Of a stretch of DNA of 64,000 bases, positions 1 through 9,036 are shown piece after piece. Where the stretch lies: NCBI RefSeq assembly GCF_014699005.1, contig NZ_JACWZY010000019.1:62001-126000 (forward strand), written 5' to 3'. How positions within the stretch are numbered: position 1 is the stretch's first letter; every line of letters begins with the position of its first letter. The notes under the pieces are model-generated. The model was not told the origin of the DNA. It made no database searches and saw only the letters and a program-made list of their open reading frames with translations. Origin of the DNA: Spirosoma profusum (GTDB taxonomy: Bacteria; Bacteroidota; Bacteroidia; Cytophagales; Spirosomataceae). The position numbers were made by a program, and so were the translations under genes.

Positions 1-115
1 GAAAATCTCCGATTCCAATCCGATCTACTGAAAAGCATCACCCAACTAGTTCGTAACTGCTTATTACAGTTGCTTTTACACTCATCTTTCCGAGTGCTGA
101 CGCTACGTCGACGTA

Positions 116-1003
116 TCAATAATCAATGTCAATGGAATGTGACGTAGCAGCTCGGCCACCTACCCATAAGCTCGTAATCGTATGCTGATCCAGATAGAGT
201 TGGGCCGTCAGCACACTAGGCGATGGGGACGGCATCAAATGCCCTTGCTCGACCAGGAAAGTTGTTTTTGGTGATTGGATGTAGCGGAACAAGTAGCAGG
301 CCAGCGGACCTGCTGCCATACCCGTAGCAGCTTCTTCAGAAATACCATACCGGGGGGCGAACATTCGCGCGCCAGCGTCGCGTCCTGATTGCTGCACGTC
401 TGGGGAGAAAACGTAGTACCCGACGAGGTCGAGTTGTTCGCTGATACGTTCAATAGCATCCAAATCCGGTGCTACGTTCCGAACCGCTCCAGCCGAACGT
501 AGCGGAACAATCATAAACGAATTTCCGGTGTTGACCACTACCGGAACCTGCCCATCAATCAAATCAGTGGCAGACAAACGTAATGAGTCCAGAATCTGCT
601 GTGTGCTTAAGTCGGCAATAACCTGGTCGGGGGGCGTAAAGGTCGGTGCCCGCTGCTCCATGAAAGCCTGATTATCCTCCAGGCGAATGCCCCGTACGCC
701 ATCTACTGTTTCCATCGAATTGTGGCCTTCCTTCAGCATTCCCTGTTGGGCGAGGTATGAAAACGTAGCGATAGTAGCGTGGCCGCACTGTGCGATTTGA
801 CGTACCGGCGTAAAAAATTCCAGCTTAAAGTCAGCTACTATTGAGGCAGAAACAAAGGCGGTTTCCGAAAGGCTAACCCGGGTGGCAATACGTTGCCGGG
901 TTGCCGGGTCAAAAGCATCGGCGTTCAGTACGACGCCAGCCGGGTTTCCGCCCCGACCGGCGTCTACGAAAGCCTGAACGACAGGAATGGTCAATCGAGG
1001 CAT
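116..1003 (-). CDS. PhzF family isomerase/epimerase-like protein
   Basis: A 295-residue protein with the PhzF fold signature in both halves: GNPAGV at residues 19-24, LSETAFV with the presumed catalytic Glu at residue 47, and TGMAAGPLACYL in the second half. PhzF proteins are two-domain, cofactor-free isomerases related to diaminopimelate epimerase; the substrate of this one cannot be read from the sequence. An upstream in-frame start would add 14 hydrophobic residues, but the family begins close to MPRLTIPVVQAF, so the ATG at 1003 is preferred. It lies downstream of two lipoprotein genes on the same strand without obvious functional link. Family assignment is firm, function is not. Confidence 0.88.
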   Translation of the reverse strand: MPRLTIPVVQAFVDAGRGGNPAGVVLNADAFDPATRQRIATRVSLSETAFVSASIVADFKLEFFTPVRQIAQCGHATIATFSYLAQQGMLKEGHNSMETVDGVRGIRLEDNQAFMEQRAPTFTPPDQVIADLSTQQILDSLRLSATDLIDGQVPVVVNTGNSFMIVPLRSAGAVRNVAPDLDAIERISEQLDLVGYYVFSPDVQQSGRDAGARMFAPRYGISEEAATGMAAGPLACYLFRYIQSPKTTFLVEQGHLMPSPSPSVLTAQLYLDQHTITSLWVGGRAATSHSIDIDY

Positions 1004-1044
1004 ACTATGGAACAAAACAGAACAAAATAGAAAGTTGACTAACA

Positions 1045-1962
1045 CTAATAAGTATACGTAGTGGTTAACGTACCAGCTCTTACGCGACTCACTTTCTGAG
1101 TAGGTAAGCCCTGTTTGTTATACGTATAGGTGGCCGTTTCGCGGCTGATTTCGCGACCGTCTTTATAACGTATCACTTTGGTACAGAAGTTATTTCGATG
1201 GAAGGTAACGCCCGGTAAGAACGGAAATTCGGCCAGCAGATTTTCAACCTGAATTCCGTTGTCGTAATCCTCAAACGAGGTGGTCGTCTCCAGGACGTAG
1301 CGAAACTGCGTGTCCATGACAAAGTCGGAAATCAAGCTCAGATTGCCCCGACTGTCGTATTGATACGTTCGACGAGTGGGAGGTGAACCATCATCTCGTC
1401 GCTGATCAATGGCAATCAGGCGATTATCACCGGAATAGCTGTAGGCTCTCAGCACCAGTGGTTCTCCTTTTCCGTCGTATTCTTCCGTAGACAGTACTGG
1501 CCCTCCTGCATTGTCTCCATACAGGTAAACAACATAGCCCCCTCCTACTGTATTGACACGGTATAAACGCCCATCGAGACCGTGCAGAAACTGATACGTC
1601 GACCGTCGAACAGCACCCGTTTCCTGATCAACTACATGCTGGTTTACATACTGAACCGGCTTTCTAGCTGCATCGAACTGAATCATCTGATAATCGGTAT
1701 CAGTCCGGGCAATCTTAAGGGTTTTAAATACGCCAACCTGGCCGTCAGGTCCATCTGAATTCCCTGGTTTACTGATGATTGAATCGTTTGATGGATGCCC
1801 AATGCTGCCCGGTTCGTTCGTTGGACCAACCCGATGCTGGCAGGCTTGAATTAGCAGTTCGCCCAATAGGACAATAAGAATATATACGAGAATTGCAGCG
1901 TGTTTACGGGATTCGGTTGGCAACGAGTGCAGCCGTTTTCCCTGGAATTGTAACTTTTTCAT
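1045..1962 (-). CDS. Putative lipoprotein with YD-repeat-like segments
   Basis: A 305-residue protein beginning with a basic segment and a hydrophobic stretch (about residues 22-40) that ends in a lipobox-like LIQAC, so it is probably an exported lipoprotein. The mature part holds tyrosine-rich segments such as YSYSGDNRLIAID and YQYDSRGNLSLI, which resemble the YD repeats of Rhs-type and other surface proteins, and it ends in TYTYNKQGLP and TTTYTY. Such segments fold as beta-rich structures. No enzymatic motif is visible. It sits 73 bp downstream of a second lipoprotein gene on the same strand, so the two may be co-transcribed. Function unknown. Confidence 0.72.
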   Translation of the reverse strand: MKKLQFQGKRLHSLPTESRKHAAILVYILIVLLGELLIQACQHRVGPTNEPGSIGHPSNDSIISKPGNSDGPDGQVGVFKTLKIARTDTDYQMIQFDAARKPVQYVNQHVVDQETGAVRRSTYQFLHGLDGRLYRVNTVGGGYVVYLYGDNAGGPVLSTEEYDGKGEPLVLRAYSYSGDNRLIAIDQRRDDGSPPTRRTYQYDSRGNLSLISDFVMDTQFRYVLETTTSFEDYDNGIQVENLLAEFPFLPGVTFHRNNFCTKVIRYKDGREISRETATYTYNKQGLPTQKVSRVRAGTLTTTYTY

Positions 1963-2035
1963 GGCTGGATTATTTGAAATGAATCAAACGCTTTTGAGGT
2001 GTTTTGTGGACAAAATTATCTCCAAAGGCAATGAT

Positions 2036-2650
2036 TTAGTTGGTTTTGTAGTAGCGTAGTTCTCCGCTTTCGAAACAGGTCCGACCGCCGTTGTTTGTGA
2101 GCGTACCGGCCCAGTTCGTGAAGGTCTGTGGATATAACTTGGCAGCTTCGACGTCATGCGCAAATACGTCGTTGTTATAGACCTTGCCATTCGCCGGATA
2201 GAACCGAAAAACCATTTCTCCATCGCTATCCAAATCAATCTCAAACGTGCCATTTTCCTCAACTCGCTGGGTGTCTTCTGAGGTATACGTAGCCGTCGAT
2301 GCCGTTACAATGCTCCAGCCGGTGCCATCGGCATTGATGTGGAAGACCGATCCCAGCGACCAGGCAGGTACGGTATGACCGTTTCGGCTGACGATGTTGG
2401 AACTACTGACGCTGGTGTACGTCCATTCGCCGACTAACTTGGTGGGAACAGTTTTCCGGGGGCCGTTCCCATAGTTGCCGGGCTGAACGCCATCTTTAGG
2501 CTGGCAGGCTATGCCGATCAGTACCAGAAACGTTAGCGCGAATAAACTGATCCAGGTTAACGAAAGAGCCGATTTCTTCCTGATATAGTTTGGAAAAACC
2601 AGGCCGCCGTTCACGGCCTGGTGAATATTGTTCATTGATTGTTGTTTCAT
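2036..2650 (-). CDS. Hypothetical lipoprotein
   Basis: A 204-residue protein with a hydrophobic segment at about residues 30-48 that ends in LIGIAC, a good lipobox. The mature part contains LVGEWTYTSVSSSN and a later segment with Asp and Glu repeats (DLDSDGEMVFRFYP), a pattern seen in lipocalin-like or DUF-type lipoproteins that begin with a 'LxGxW' motif. The leader before the hydrophobic stretch is long (about 29 residues); an inner Met at residue 6 is an alternative start. It precedes the YD-repeat lipoprotein on the same strand. No function can be assigned. Confidence 0.68.
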   Translation of the reverse strand: MKQQSMNNIHQAVNGGLVFPNYIRKKSALSLTWISLFALTFLVLIGIACQPKDGVQPGNYGNGPRKTVPTKLVGEWTYTSVSSSNIVSRNGHTVPAWSLGSVFHINADGTGWSIVTASTATYTSEDTQRVEENGTFEIDLDSDGEMVFRFYPANGKVYNNDVFAHDVEAAKLYPQTFTNWAGTLTNNGGRTCFESGELRYYKTN

Positions 2651-2811
2651 GTTTATCCGCCAAAGCGGTTTTTATTTGTTGCTGATTGCTAAAAATTCAT
2701 CAATCAACGCAGCAAACGTACTGAGTATCAGCAGCAGCGAAACCTATAGATCGTTCAACTGGCAAAAAGACGATTTGAAGCGTAGAAATTGGATGTTAAA
2801 CAATTGCTCGA

Positions 2812-3294
2812 TCAGGCCATTACGGGCTCGCGAGTTTCGATCGTCTTGTGGGTTGGGCGAATCAGTAGCCGATCAACCGAGTAACGTCCGCTACCTACGA
2901 TCAGCAAGGCGAGGCTCATGCCGAATATCAAAAGGTCCATTTCAATACCTTCGCCCTGCTGATTACCAAACCAGTTCATCGAGAAACCGTACGGCAGATG
3001 AACCGTCAGCATCGCTCCCAGCATCACCGCGAACGTACCAAGTGCGCTGACCCGTCCCAGGAAACCAACCAGCAAGCCAACTGCCCCAATGGTTTCAATC
3101 ACAATGGTAAGAAAGCCGATGATCCAGGGTATATGAATGGTGTCGGTGAAGAATTGCATGGTACCGGTGAAGCCGTAGCCCCCGAAAATACCGGCCGCTT
3201 TTTGCAGACCGTGGTAAAGCATAACTGTGCCCAATGGCAAACGTAGCAACAGACCCGTTACGTTGTTTTGGGTCGCAATGAGTTTCTGGAACAT
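2812..3294 (-). CDS. DoxX family membrane protein
   Basis: A 160-residue protein with four predicted membrane segments (about residues 15-35, 48-70, 76-97 and 115-135) and the DoxX-type start LLRLPLGTVMLYHGLQKA, followed by ETIGAVGLLVGFLGR. DoxX proteins are small inner-membrane proteins, often linked to redox or thiol stress, but the biochemical role is unsettled. It follows a SnoaL-like gene by 39 bp and a Crp/Fnr regulator gene on the same strand, which suggests one regulated unit. A second DoxX gene downstream of another Crp/Fnr gene lies at 49836-50213. Confidence 0.86.
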   Translation of the reverse strand: MFQKLIATQNNVTGLLLRLPLGTVMLYHGLQKAAGIFGGYGFTGTMQFFTDTIHIPWIIGFLTIVIETIGAVGLLVGFLGRVSALGTFAVMLGAMLTVHLPYGFSMNWFGNQQGEGIEMDLLIFGMSLALLIVGSGRYSVDRLLIRPTHKTIETREPVMA

Positions 3295-3333
3295 GGTTGT
3301 ATGTGGTTAAAAATGAGTTGAAATGAGATTGGC

Positions 3334-3711
3334 TTAGACAGCCGCTACAGGAGCGGGAACGGAATCATAGAAGAATTGCTCGCGAACGATTTTGTCACCG
3401 CGCCAGTGCTGCACCGAAACCTGCGTGTAGTTTTTCTCGCCCCATTCCCGGTGCGTGTAATCGTAGTGCCAGACCACCATCGTTACGTTGTCGCCGACTG
3501 TTACGTCAAGAGCACGGATGGCGCGTAAATCTGTTACGTTGCCAAAGAATTCCAGTTCGCGCTGGCGGTTGGCCGTTTTGCCAATGGTGGGCGGCAGGGC
3601 ATTTTCCTGCATGACGACCTGCTCGTCATAGTACTGTTCGAAGGCCTCCATGGCTTTACCCTGGAGCACAAGTTGATTAAGATTGCGGATGTTTTGGAGG
3701 AGTTTGTCCAT
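3334..3711 (-). CDS. SnoaL-like / NTF2-like protein
   Basis: A 125-residue protein with features of the NTF2-like cone fold: an N-terminal helical region with LVLQGKAMEAFEQYYDEQVVMQEN, then strands such as VTMVVWHYDYTH and a C-terminal VQHWRGDKIVREQFFYD. This pattern is typical of the SnoaL-like group, whose members are either small enzymes (isomerases, hydratases) or ligand-binding proteins. An upstream in-frame codon would add 14 residues, but MDKLLQNIRNLNQL is the natural start. It lies between the Crp/Fnr regulator and the DoxX gene. Confidence 0.8.
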   Translation of the reverse strand: MDKLLQNIRNLNQLVLQGKAMEAFEQYYDEQVVMQENALPPTIGKTANRQRELEFFGNVTDLRAIRALDVTVGDNVTMVVWHYDYTHREWGEKNYTQVSVQHWRGDKIVREQFFYDSVPAPVAAV

Positions 3712-3833
3712 TGCTTTGTTTGTTATAGTTGTCAGTTTGTTTTGACACCACAAAGCTACGGCAGCCCCTTGCCAGGCTTCCTTGACGTAGTTTAGGAAAT
3801 GATCTTGATGTAGGTTAAGATGTTGTTTACCAC

Positions 3834-4418
3834 CTACGACTTCCGCGTAGCCATCTGTTTGCGCATCCGGCTGAGAAATTCTGGCGTAAAGCCCAGATAC
3901 GAAGCAATCAGGTGTTGGGGTACGCGCTGGTCAAGGCCGGGGTAGCTCCTGATGAAGTTATTATAACGTTCTTCGGCCGTCTGACTGATGGTAGCAATGA
4001 CGCGCTTCTCCGCCGACACAAACGCCCGCTGGGTGAGAATACGAAAGAATCGTTCGAACTTGGGCACCCGTTCGTACAACTGATCGAGCGATGCCTGATC
4101 GATCTGTAGCAGTTCGGAGTCTTCCAGCGCGTCGGTGTTGTAGGCCGCTGGCGATCCACTCAGAAAACTATACAGGTCGCCTGTCCACCAGTTTTCCACG
4201 GCGAACTGTACAACGTGTTCCCCTCCGCGCTCATCCACGAAATACGTCCGCAGGCACCCTTTCACCACGAACGAATCGTACTTACAGACGTCTCCTGCCT
4301 GTACTAAATACTGCCGCTTACGTAGCATCTTGTAACGTAGCAGTGACGTAAAATAATCGACTTCGGCTGGTTCGAGATCGATGAACTGGCCTATATGAGC
4401 GAGGATAGCGTCGTACAT
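3834..4418 (-). CDS. Crp/Fnr family transcriptional regulator
   Basis: A 194-residue protein with the cyclic-nucleotide-binding-like barrel (about residues 25-115, including VQAGDVCKYDSFVVKGCLRTYF) and a C-terminal helix-turn-helix, seen as LIASYLGFTPEFLSRMRK. It lacks the Cys cluster of FNR, and the ligand is unknown. It is the first gene of a same-strand group with SnoaL-like and DoxX genes and ends 122 bp before the SnoaL start, so control of those two genes is a reasonable inference. Confidence 0.88.
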   Translation of the reverse strand: MYDAILAHIGQFIDLEPAEVDYFTSLLRYKMLRKRQYLVQAGDVCKYDSFVVKGCLRTYFVDERGGEHVVQFAVENWWTGDLYSFLSGSPAAYNTDALEDSELLQIDQASLDQLYERVPKFERFFRILTQRAFVSAEKRVIATISQTAEERYNNFIRSYPGLDQRVPQHLIASYLGFTPEFLSRMRKQMATRKS

Positions 4419-4588
4419 AGTGCTAGAAAGAAGAAAATTATCCGAGTTTACCGCTTCAATTACCTATGCCGCCTGGGTACGTTAAATTCGACGCTTGGGC
4501 CTGAATTCCGCTCAATTCGGTGTCAGTTCGTTTCCAGAAAACCGCAAGGACAGCCAGTTTTGTCGTATTAAAAGCGATCACAACTACT

Positions 4589-6025
4589 ATGAACACAAAA
4601 CTCGTCCTTTTCTGCCTATTATTTATTTGTCCGTTACTAACACATAGTCAGACGCTTACGCCTGAGCAATTACGTGCGGATCTGGCTTACTTCCGAACTG
4701 CATTGAACGAAGTTCATCCGGCTACATACCGCTATACACCCAAAGCGAAATTCGATTCGCTCTATGCAGCGGTAGCCGCTCAATTAAACCATCCGTTAAC
4801 ACAACATGAATTTTACGTAACGATGACGCCTTTACTAGTGGCGTTACGTGACGGCCATATCAAATGGCTTTTGCCGGGAAAGGATGAACATTACCCTTTC
4901 TTCAGCGACAAACTGTTTCCCGCAAAATTGTATTTTCTGGATAATAAAGCCTGGATTGTAGGCAATTACGGAACTGATACGTTACCCATCGGGGCCGAAG
5001 TGCTGACGATCAATGATCAACCTATAGCTACCGTACTACGCAAACTTCTGCCCAACATGACCTTTGCCGATGGAAACACCAAAACGGGTAAATACGAAGA
5101 TTTAAATCATTTTTTTTCTGGATTTTATGCTACGTACATCGGTGCTCCAACCGTACACAAACTAACGTATCGAGCTGGCGACGTAACACAAACGGTAGAA
5201 CTCCCCGCCGTGTCGCTGGCTGCGATTACTACGTATAACGAACGTCATAAACCCAGTCCGCAGCCAGCCCACCGTGTTACGTTCAACGATAGCACCCGCA
5301 CTGCCGTTCTAACCATTGAGCGATTCTGGACCGAGAATAATGAGCAGAAATTCAATACGTTTCTGGCCGAAACATTCCGACAAATTAAGGCAAAGAACGT
5401 AGCAAATCTGGTTCTGGACCTACGTAACAACGAAGGCGGGGAAGAAAAGTATGGTGTCTGGCTGTATCGATATCTGGCCCAGAAGCCATTCCGCTACTAC
5501 GAACGTATCAGAGTCCGCCAAAAGAAAGCCTACTCGTTTCCGGCCTGGACGCCCAAACTGTATCGGATGTTTCGATGGCTGGCGGTACGTAAGCGGGCCG
5601 ATGGGTACGTGTTTACGAAGCAGACGGGCTTGAAACGTCATTCACCCCAACGCGACGCTTTCGGAGGAAAGCTCTACGTACTCGTTAACGGAGGAAGTTT
5701 CTCGGTAACTACAGAGTTAGCAGCAAGAATCCATGCAGACAAACGAGCTACCTTTCTGGGTCAGGAAACGGGCGGGGCGTATGAAGGAAACAGCAGCGGT
5801 ATTTTTACCATCACGCAACTGCCAAACTCAAAAATAGACTTTGGAATTCCGATGTTCGGATACTATATGGCTAACCTTCCGGCAGGTTTGCAAACCGGGC
5901 AGGGTATTCGCCCCGATCATGTGCTGACACCCACCATCAACGACGTACTGAGCGGTACTGATCGCACGATGCACTACGTCCGGCAACTGATATGGGCCAA
6001 TCAGGAAGCGGCTTTGAAGCGCTAG
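4589..6025 (+). CDS. S41 family peptidase, exported (module copy 1)
   Basis: A 478-residue protein that starts with a clear signal peptide (MNTKLVLFCLLFICPLLTHS) and carries a tail-specific protease (S41) domain. Motifs seen are VLDLRNNEGGEEKYG before the active site and NGGSFSVTTELAARI, where Ser372 is the probable nucleophile, followed by GQETGGAYEG. An ATG 69 bp upstream in frame would put a non-signal leader in front, so 4589 is chosen. It lies 30 bp upstream of a LytS-like kinase gene and a LytTR regulator gene. The same three-gene order recurs at 9037-11933. The peptide substrate is unknown; a role in periplasmic signalling upstream of the kinase is speculation. Confidence 0.86.
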   Translation: MNTKLVLFCLLFICPLLTHSQTLTPEQLRADLAYFRTALNEVHPATYRYTPKAKFDSLYAAVAAQLNHPLTQHEFYVTMTPLLVALRDGHIKWLLPGKDEHYPFFSDKLFPAKLYFLDNKAWIVGNYGTDTLPIGAEVLTINDQPIATVLRKLLPNMTFADGNTKTGKYEDLNHFFSGFYATYIGAPTVHKLTYRAGDVTQTVELPAVSLAAITTYNERHKPSPQPAHRVTFNDSTRTAVLTIERFWTENNEQKFNTFLAETFRQIKAKNVANLVLDLRNNEGGEEKYGVWLYRYLAQKPFRYYERIRVRQKKAYSFPAWTPKLYRMFRWLAVRKRADGYVFTKQTGLKRHSPQRDAFGGKLYVLVNGGSFSVTTELAARIHADKRATFLGQETGGAYEGNSSGIFTITQLPNSKIDFGIPMFGYYMANLPAGLQTGQGIRPDHVLTPTINDVLSGTDRTMHYVRQLIWANQEAALKR

Positions 6026-6055
6026 TAGGTTATTTTAACGCGATTTTACGGTTCA

Positions 6056-7147
6056 ATGGATAAGCTGAACGACAAGTGGTTACGGGTGATTGCCATTCTG
6101 GTAGTGGCGGTGGTTGCAAATTTTGTGTTCTACCAGCCCGACAACGACGTTCAGCACATCAGCTGGCTTAAGGGCCTGCTTATCAGCCTGATCGAATGGA
6201 TCATTCTGCTGGAAGTCAATCGGCAAGGTATTCGGGTCGCCCGTCGGTATTATCCCCGGCTGGCTCAGACCAGGCAACGTATCGCCCTGGAATTGAGCTG
6301 GTTCGTGGCCGCTACGGTCGCCCACCGGGTTATCGTCACGTATATCTACGACGTAACGCATTTCTGGGGGTATCCGCTGCCGGGTGGTACGTACTGGGTC
6401 ACTACGTTGGTGTCATTCCTGTTTACGCTACCGGTTGCGGCCATTTACGAGGGCCGTCATCTGTACCGGCAATGGCGCATTACGTATTACGAAGCCGAAC
6501 AACTGAAGCGGGAAAACCTGCAAAGTCAGCTTGATTCGCTCAAGGCTCAGATCAATCCTCATTTTTTGTTCAATAGCCTCAGTACGTTATCCTCATTGGT
6601 GGCCGAAGACCCGAAGCAGGCCGAGCGGTTCATTGAAGAACTGGCGTCGGTATACCGTTACCTCCTGCAAACCAACCACGACGACCGGGAGGCTGGTGGT
6701 GCGGCATTCCGATCAGGAGCGAACCAGCATCTGACAACGCTGGAGCAGGAGTTGCAGTTTATCCGGGCGTATTTTCATTTACTGCAAATGCGATTCGGCC
6801 GCAGTATTGAACTTGATATTGCCGTTGATGAACGTTATTATAACTTTTTGTTACCTCCTCTTACATTGCAACTGCTTGTTGAAAATGCCGTTAAGCACAA
6901 TACGGCTATGCCAAACCGCCCCCTGCTCATTCGATTGTATACCGACGAAGCAAGGAATCTGTTTGTCATGAACAATCTGCAAAAAAAAGCGAATGCGGTG
7001 CCTTCAAACCAGATGGGCTTACGTAACATTGCCACTAAATATCGCTTGCTAAGGCAGGCAGAGGTCGTAATTAAACAAACTGATACGATTTTTCAGGTAA
7101 TGATTCCGCTTATCGAAGTAACCCCACCTGAGTTTACTGATCAATAA
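6056..7147 (+). CDS. LytS/YehU-type sensor histidine kinase (copy 1)
   Basis: A 363-residue membrane kinase. Four hydrophobic segments lie at about residues 8-26, 36-56, 78-100 and 113-133, followed by a short coiled linker and the His_kinase motif INPHFLFNSL with His169 as the phosphoacceptor, then the ATP-binding part LLPPLTLQLLVENAVKHN. There is no large periplasmic sensor domain. Compared with the paralogue at 10108 it has a short Gly/Arg-rich insertion near residues 207-225. It is followed by its LytTR response regulator after 54 bp. The signal is unknown. Confidence 0.92.
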   Translation: MDKLNDKWLRVIAILVVAVVANFVFYQPDNDVQHISWLKGLLISLIEWIILLEVNRQGIRVARRYYPRLAQTRQRIALELSWFVAATVAHRVIVTYIYDVTHFWGYPLPGGTYWVTTLVSFLFTLPVAAIYEGRHLYRQWRITYYEAEQLKRENLQSQLDSLKAQINPHFLFNSLSTLSSLVAEDPKQAERFIEELASVYRYLLQTNHDDREAGGAAFRSGANQHLTTLEQELQFIRAYFHLLQMRFGRSIELDIAVDERYYNFLLPPLTLQLLVENAVKHNTAMPNRPLLIRLYTDEARNLFVMNNLQKKANAVPSNQMGLRNIATKYRLLRQAEVVIKQTDTIFQVMIPLIEVTPPEFTDQ

Positions 7148-7201
7148 GCTCAGCCAACGTAACAGACAAAGAAGTTACGGTTTACCAACGATGTGTTACG
7201 T

Positions 7202-8044
7202 ATGAAGATACTAATCATTGAAGACGAAGAAGCCACTGCCCGCAAACTCCAGCGGCTACTGGCCGACGTTGAACCGACAGCTACGGTTGTTGGGCAATTG
7301 GGAAGTGTAGAAGAATCGGTAGCGTGGCTGCGAACGCATGATACTAGCCACCCGTCCGCGCCCGACCTGATTCTAATGGATATTGAACTGGCCGACGGGC
7401 AAAGCTTTGAGATTTTTAAACAGGTCGATGTTAATTGCCCGGTCATTTTCACGACGGCTTACGACGAATTTGCGCTTAAAGCGTTCAAAGTCAACAGTAT
7501 CGATTACCTGCTCAAGCCGATTAAAGAAACGGATCTCCGGGGCGCACTCACCAAACTTCACAGCCTGAAAGAAGTATTGACAGACAAACCCAACAGCGTA
7601 CAAACATCATTGGTGAATCTATTGCAGCAGCTTGCCGAACAATCTGTTACAGGGCAATTCTCAGCACAATTGCCGTTCCGGAATAATTCATCCGAGCGTC
7701 GGTCTGAGCGAGACCGCTTTTTAGTGAAGCAGGGGCAACGGCTGTTTTCAGTGCCTATCCACGAAGTATCGTATTTTTTCAGCCGCAATAAAATGACGTT
7801 TCTAAAATCGAACGACGGGCATGAGTGGCTGATCGAATACACAATGGATGAATTGGAACACATGCTTGATTCACAGCGATTTTTCCGACTCAATCGGCAG
7901 GTTATTGCCGAATTGCAAGCCATCGGGCAGGTGAATATTTATTTTAACGGAAAACTAAAAATCGCGCTTCAACCGGCTTTTAGCGAAGAAGTGCTGGTCA
8001 GTCGTGAGAAAGCGGGCGAATTTAAGCGGTGGCTGGGCGAATAA
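7202..8044 (+). CDS. LytTR family response regulator (copy 1)
   Basis: A 280-residue regulator with an N-terminal receiver domain (MKILIIEDEE at the start, phosphoacceptor Asp60 in LILMDIELAD, TTAYDE and LLKPI downstream) and a C-terminal LytTR DNA-binding domain (about residues 170-275; RFLVKQGQRLFSV and RFFRLNRQVI are typical). LytTR domains bind direct repeats upstream of target genes. An in-frame ATG 9 bp upstream is possible, but receivers usually begin at MKILI. Partner of the kinase gene just upstream; strongly similar to the regulator at 11136-11933. Confidence 0.93.
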   Translation: MKILIIEDEEATARKLQRLLADVEPTATVVGQLGSVEESVAWLRTHDTSHPSAPDLILMDIELADGQSFEIFKQVDVNCPVIFTTAYDEFALKAFKVNSIDYLLKPIKETDLRGALTKLHSLKEVLTDKPNSVQTSLVNLLQQLAEQSVTGQFSAQLPFRNNSSERRSERDRFLVKQGQRLFSVPIHEVSYFFSRNKMTFLKSNDGHEWLIEYTMDELEHMLDSQRFFRLNRQVIAELQAIGQVNIYFNGKLKIALQPAFSEEVLVSREKAGEFKRWLGE

Positions 8045-8168
8045 CTGCTACGTTTCGGTACGTTTTTTTTCACCGTAAATAGCCTTGTTTTCCAGTTCGT
8101 CGGTGGTTAGTTGGCGCACTACTGTCGGGATGTCACTTTTGCGATGTCAATCAAACAACATCGCCCTA

Positions 8169-8993
8169 ATGAACTGCTTTACCAAAATCGCTCTCTGCGT
8201 CGCTGTGCTGGCCATTACTAGCCGGATAGCCACTGCACAGACGTATCGAAATAGTATTGGCCTGTCGATTGGTACGTTCCATCTTCGCACACTCGATCAG
8301 CAAGCCTCTCCCCTACGCTACGTGGGTACAATTAGCCCGCAGTACGGATTTACGTATCGGTATCATACCGATCGTTCGCAATTTAACCTGCGATTTTCGG
8401 GCGGAGCGGGCACAATGAACCCCGAACGCTTTGGCGCCCGGACATATACAACCAAATTTGGGGATGGCACACCCTACTCCTACCAGATTTCGTCTGAATT
8501 TTTTCACGTTAACGTAGAAGCCGATTACCTCCAGCGCATCGGTCCGGCTGAACCGGGTCGCCTTACTACGTGGGTAGGTGGCTCAATTCACGAATCACTG
8601 CTTTACGGTGATGAAGTGGCCAATTTCCCCTGGCTCGTCAATACGGCAACCGTTTCACCCGTGGTACAAACCGACTATGCATTTGGTGCTGGCCACAGCC
8701 TGACGCTACGTATTGACATTGCTGCTGTGGGACTGATTACCCGCGCCATCTGGGCCAGTTTCCCCAAATCAATCGGCGATAACAACGTAATAGCTTATGT
8801 CAAACAGGGTACGCATCGGGCAACCGTGAACAAGCTGGGCAATACCAATGTGCAACTGGGTTATTCGTACCGCGTTAGTCCGCGGATAAGCGTCGGTGCT
8901 ACGTATCGTGCTCGTTACCTGACCTATCCCGACCCACGTCCGATACGTGCCCTGACCAGTTCGCTTTCGCTGGAAGGAGAAGTACATTTTTAA
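8169..8993 (+). CDS. Putative outer-membrane or exported beta-rich protein
   Basis: A 274-residue protein with a signal peptide (MNCFTKIALCVAVLAITSRIATAQ) and a mature part of alternating aromatic and polar residues, for example YGFTYRYHTDRSQFNLRFSG and VQLGYSYRVSPRISVGATYR, ending in a Phe (EGEVHF), as expected for an outer-membrane beta-barrel. No named family could be recognised. It separates two copies of the S41 - kinase - regulator module, all on the same strand, and may be a target or substrate of them; that is inference only. Confidence 0.68.
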   Translation: MNCFTKIALCVAVLAITSRIATAQTYRNSIGLSIGTFHLRTLDQQASPLRYVGTISPQYGFTYRYHTDRSQFNLRFSGGAGTMNPERFGARTYTTKFGDGTPYSYQISSEFFHVNVEADYLQRIGPAEPGRLTTWVGGSIHESLLYGDEVANFPWLVNTATVSPVVQTDYAFGAGHSLTLRIDIAAVGLITRAIWASFPKSIGDNNVIAYVKQGTHRATVNKLGNTNVQLGYSYRVSPRISVGATYRARYLTYPDPRPIRALTSSLSLEGEVHF

Positions 8994-9036
8994 TTTCCGT
9001 AAACAACATTAGCCGGTCCGCCGGAGCGAAACCATC

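Noticed and set aside
1..115. Possible tail of a gene entering from the left edge (frame open to about 145 on the plus strand)
   Set aside because: Only about 48 codons are visible, it would overlap the PhzF gene, and no family pattern is present.
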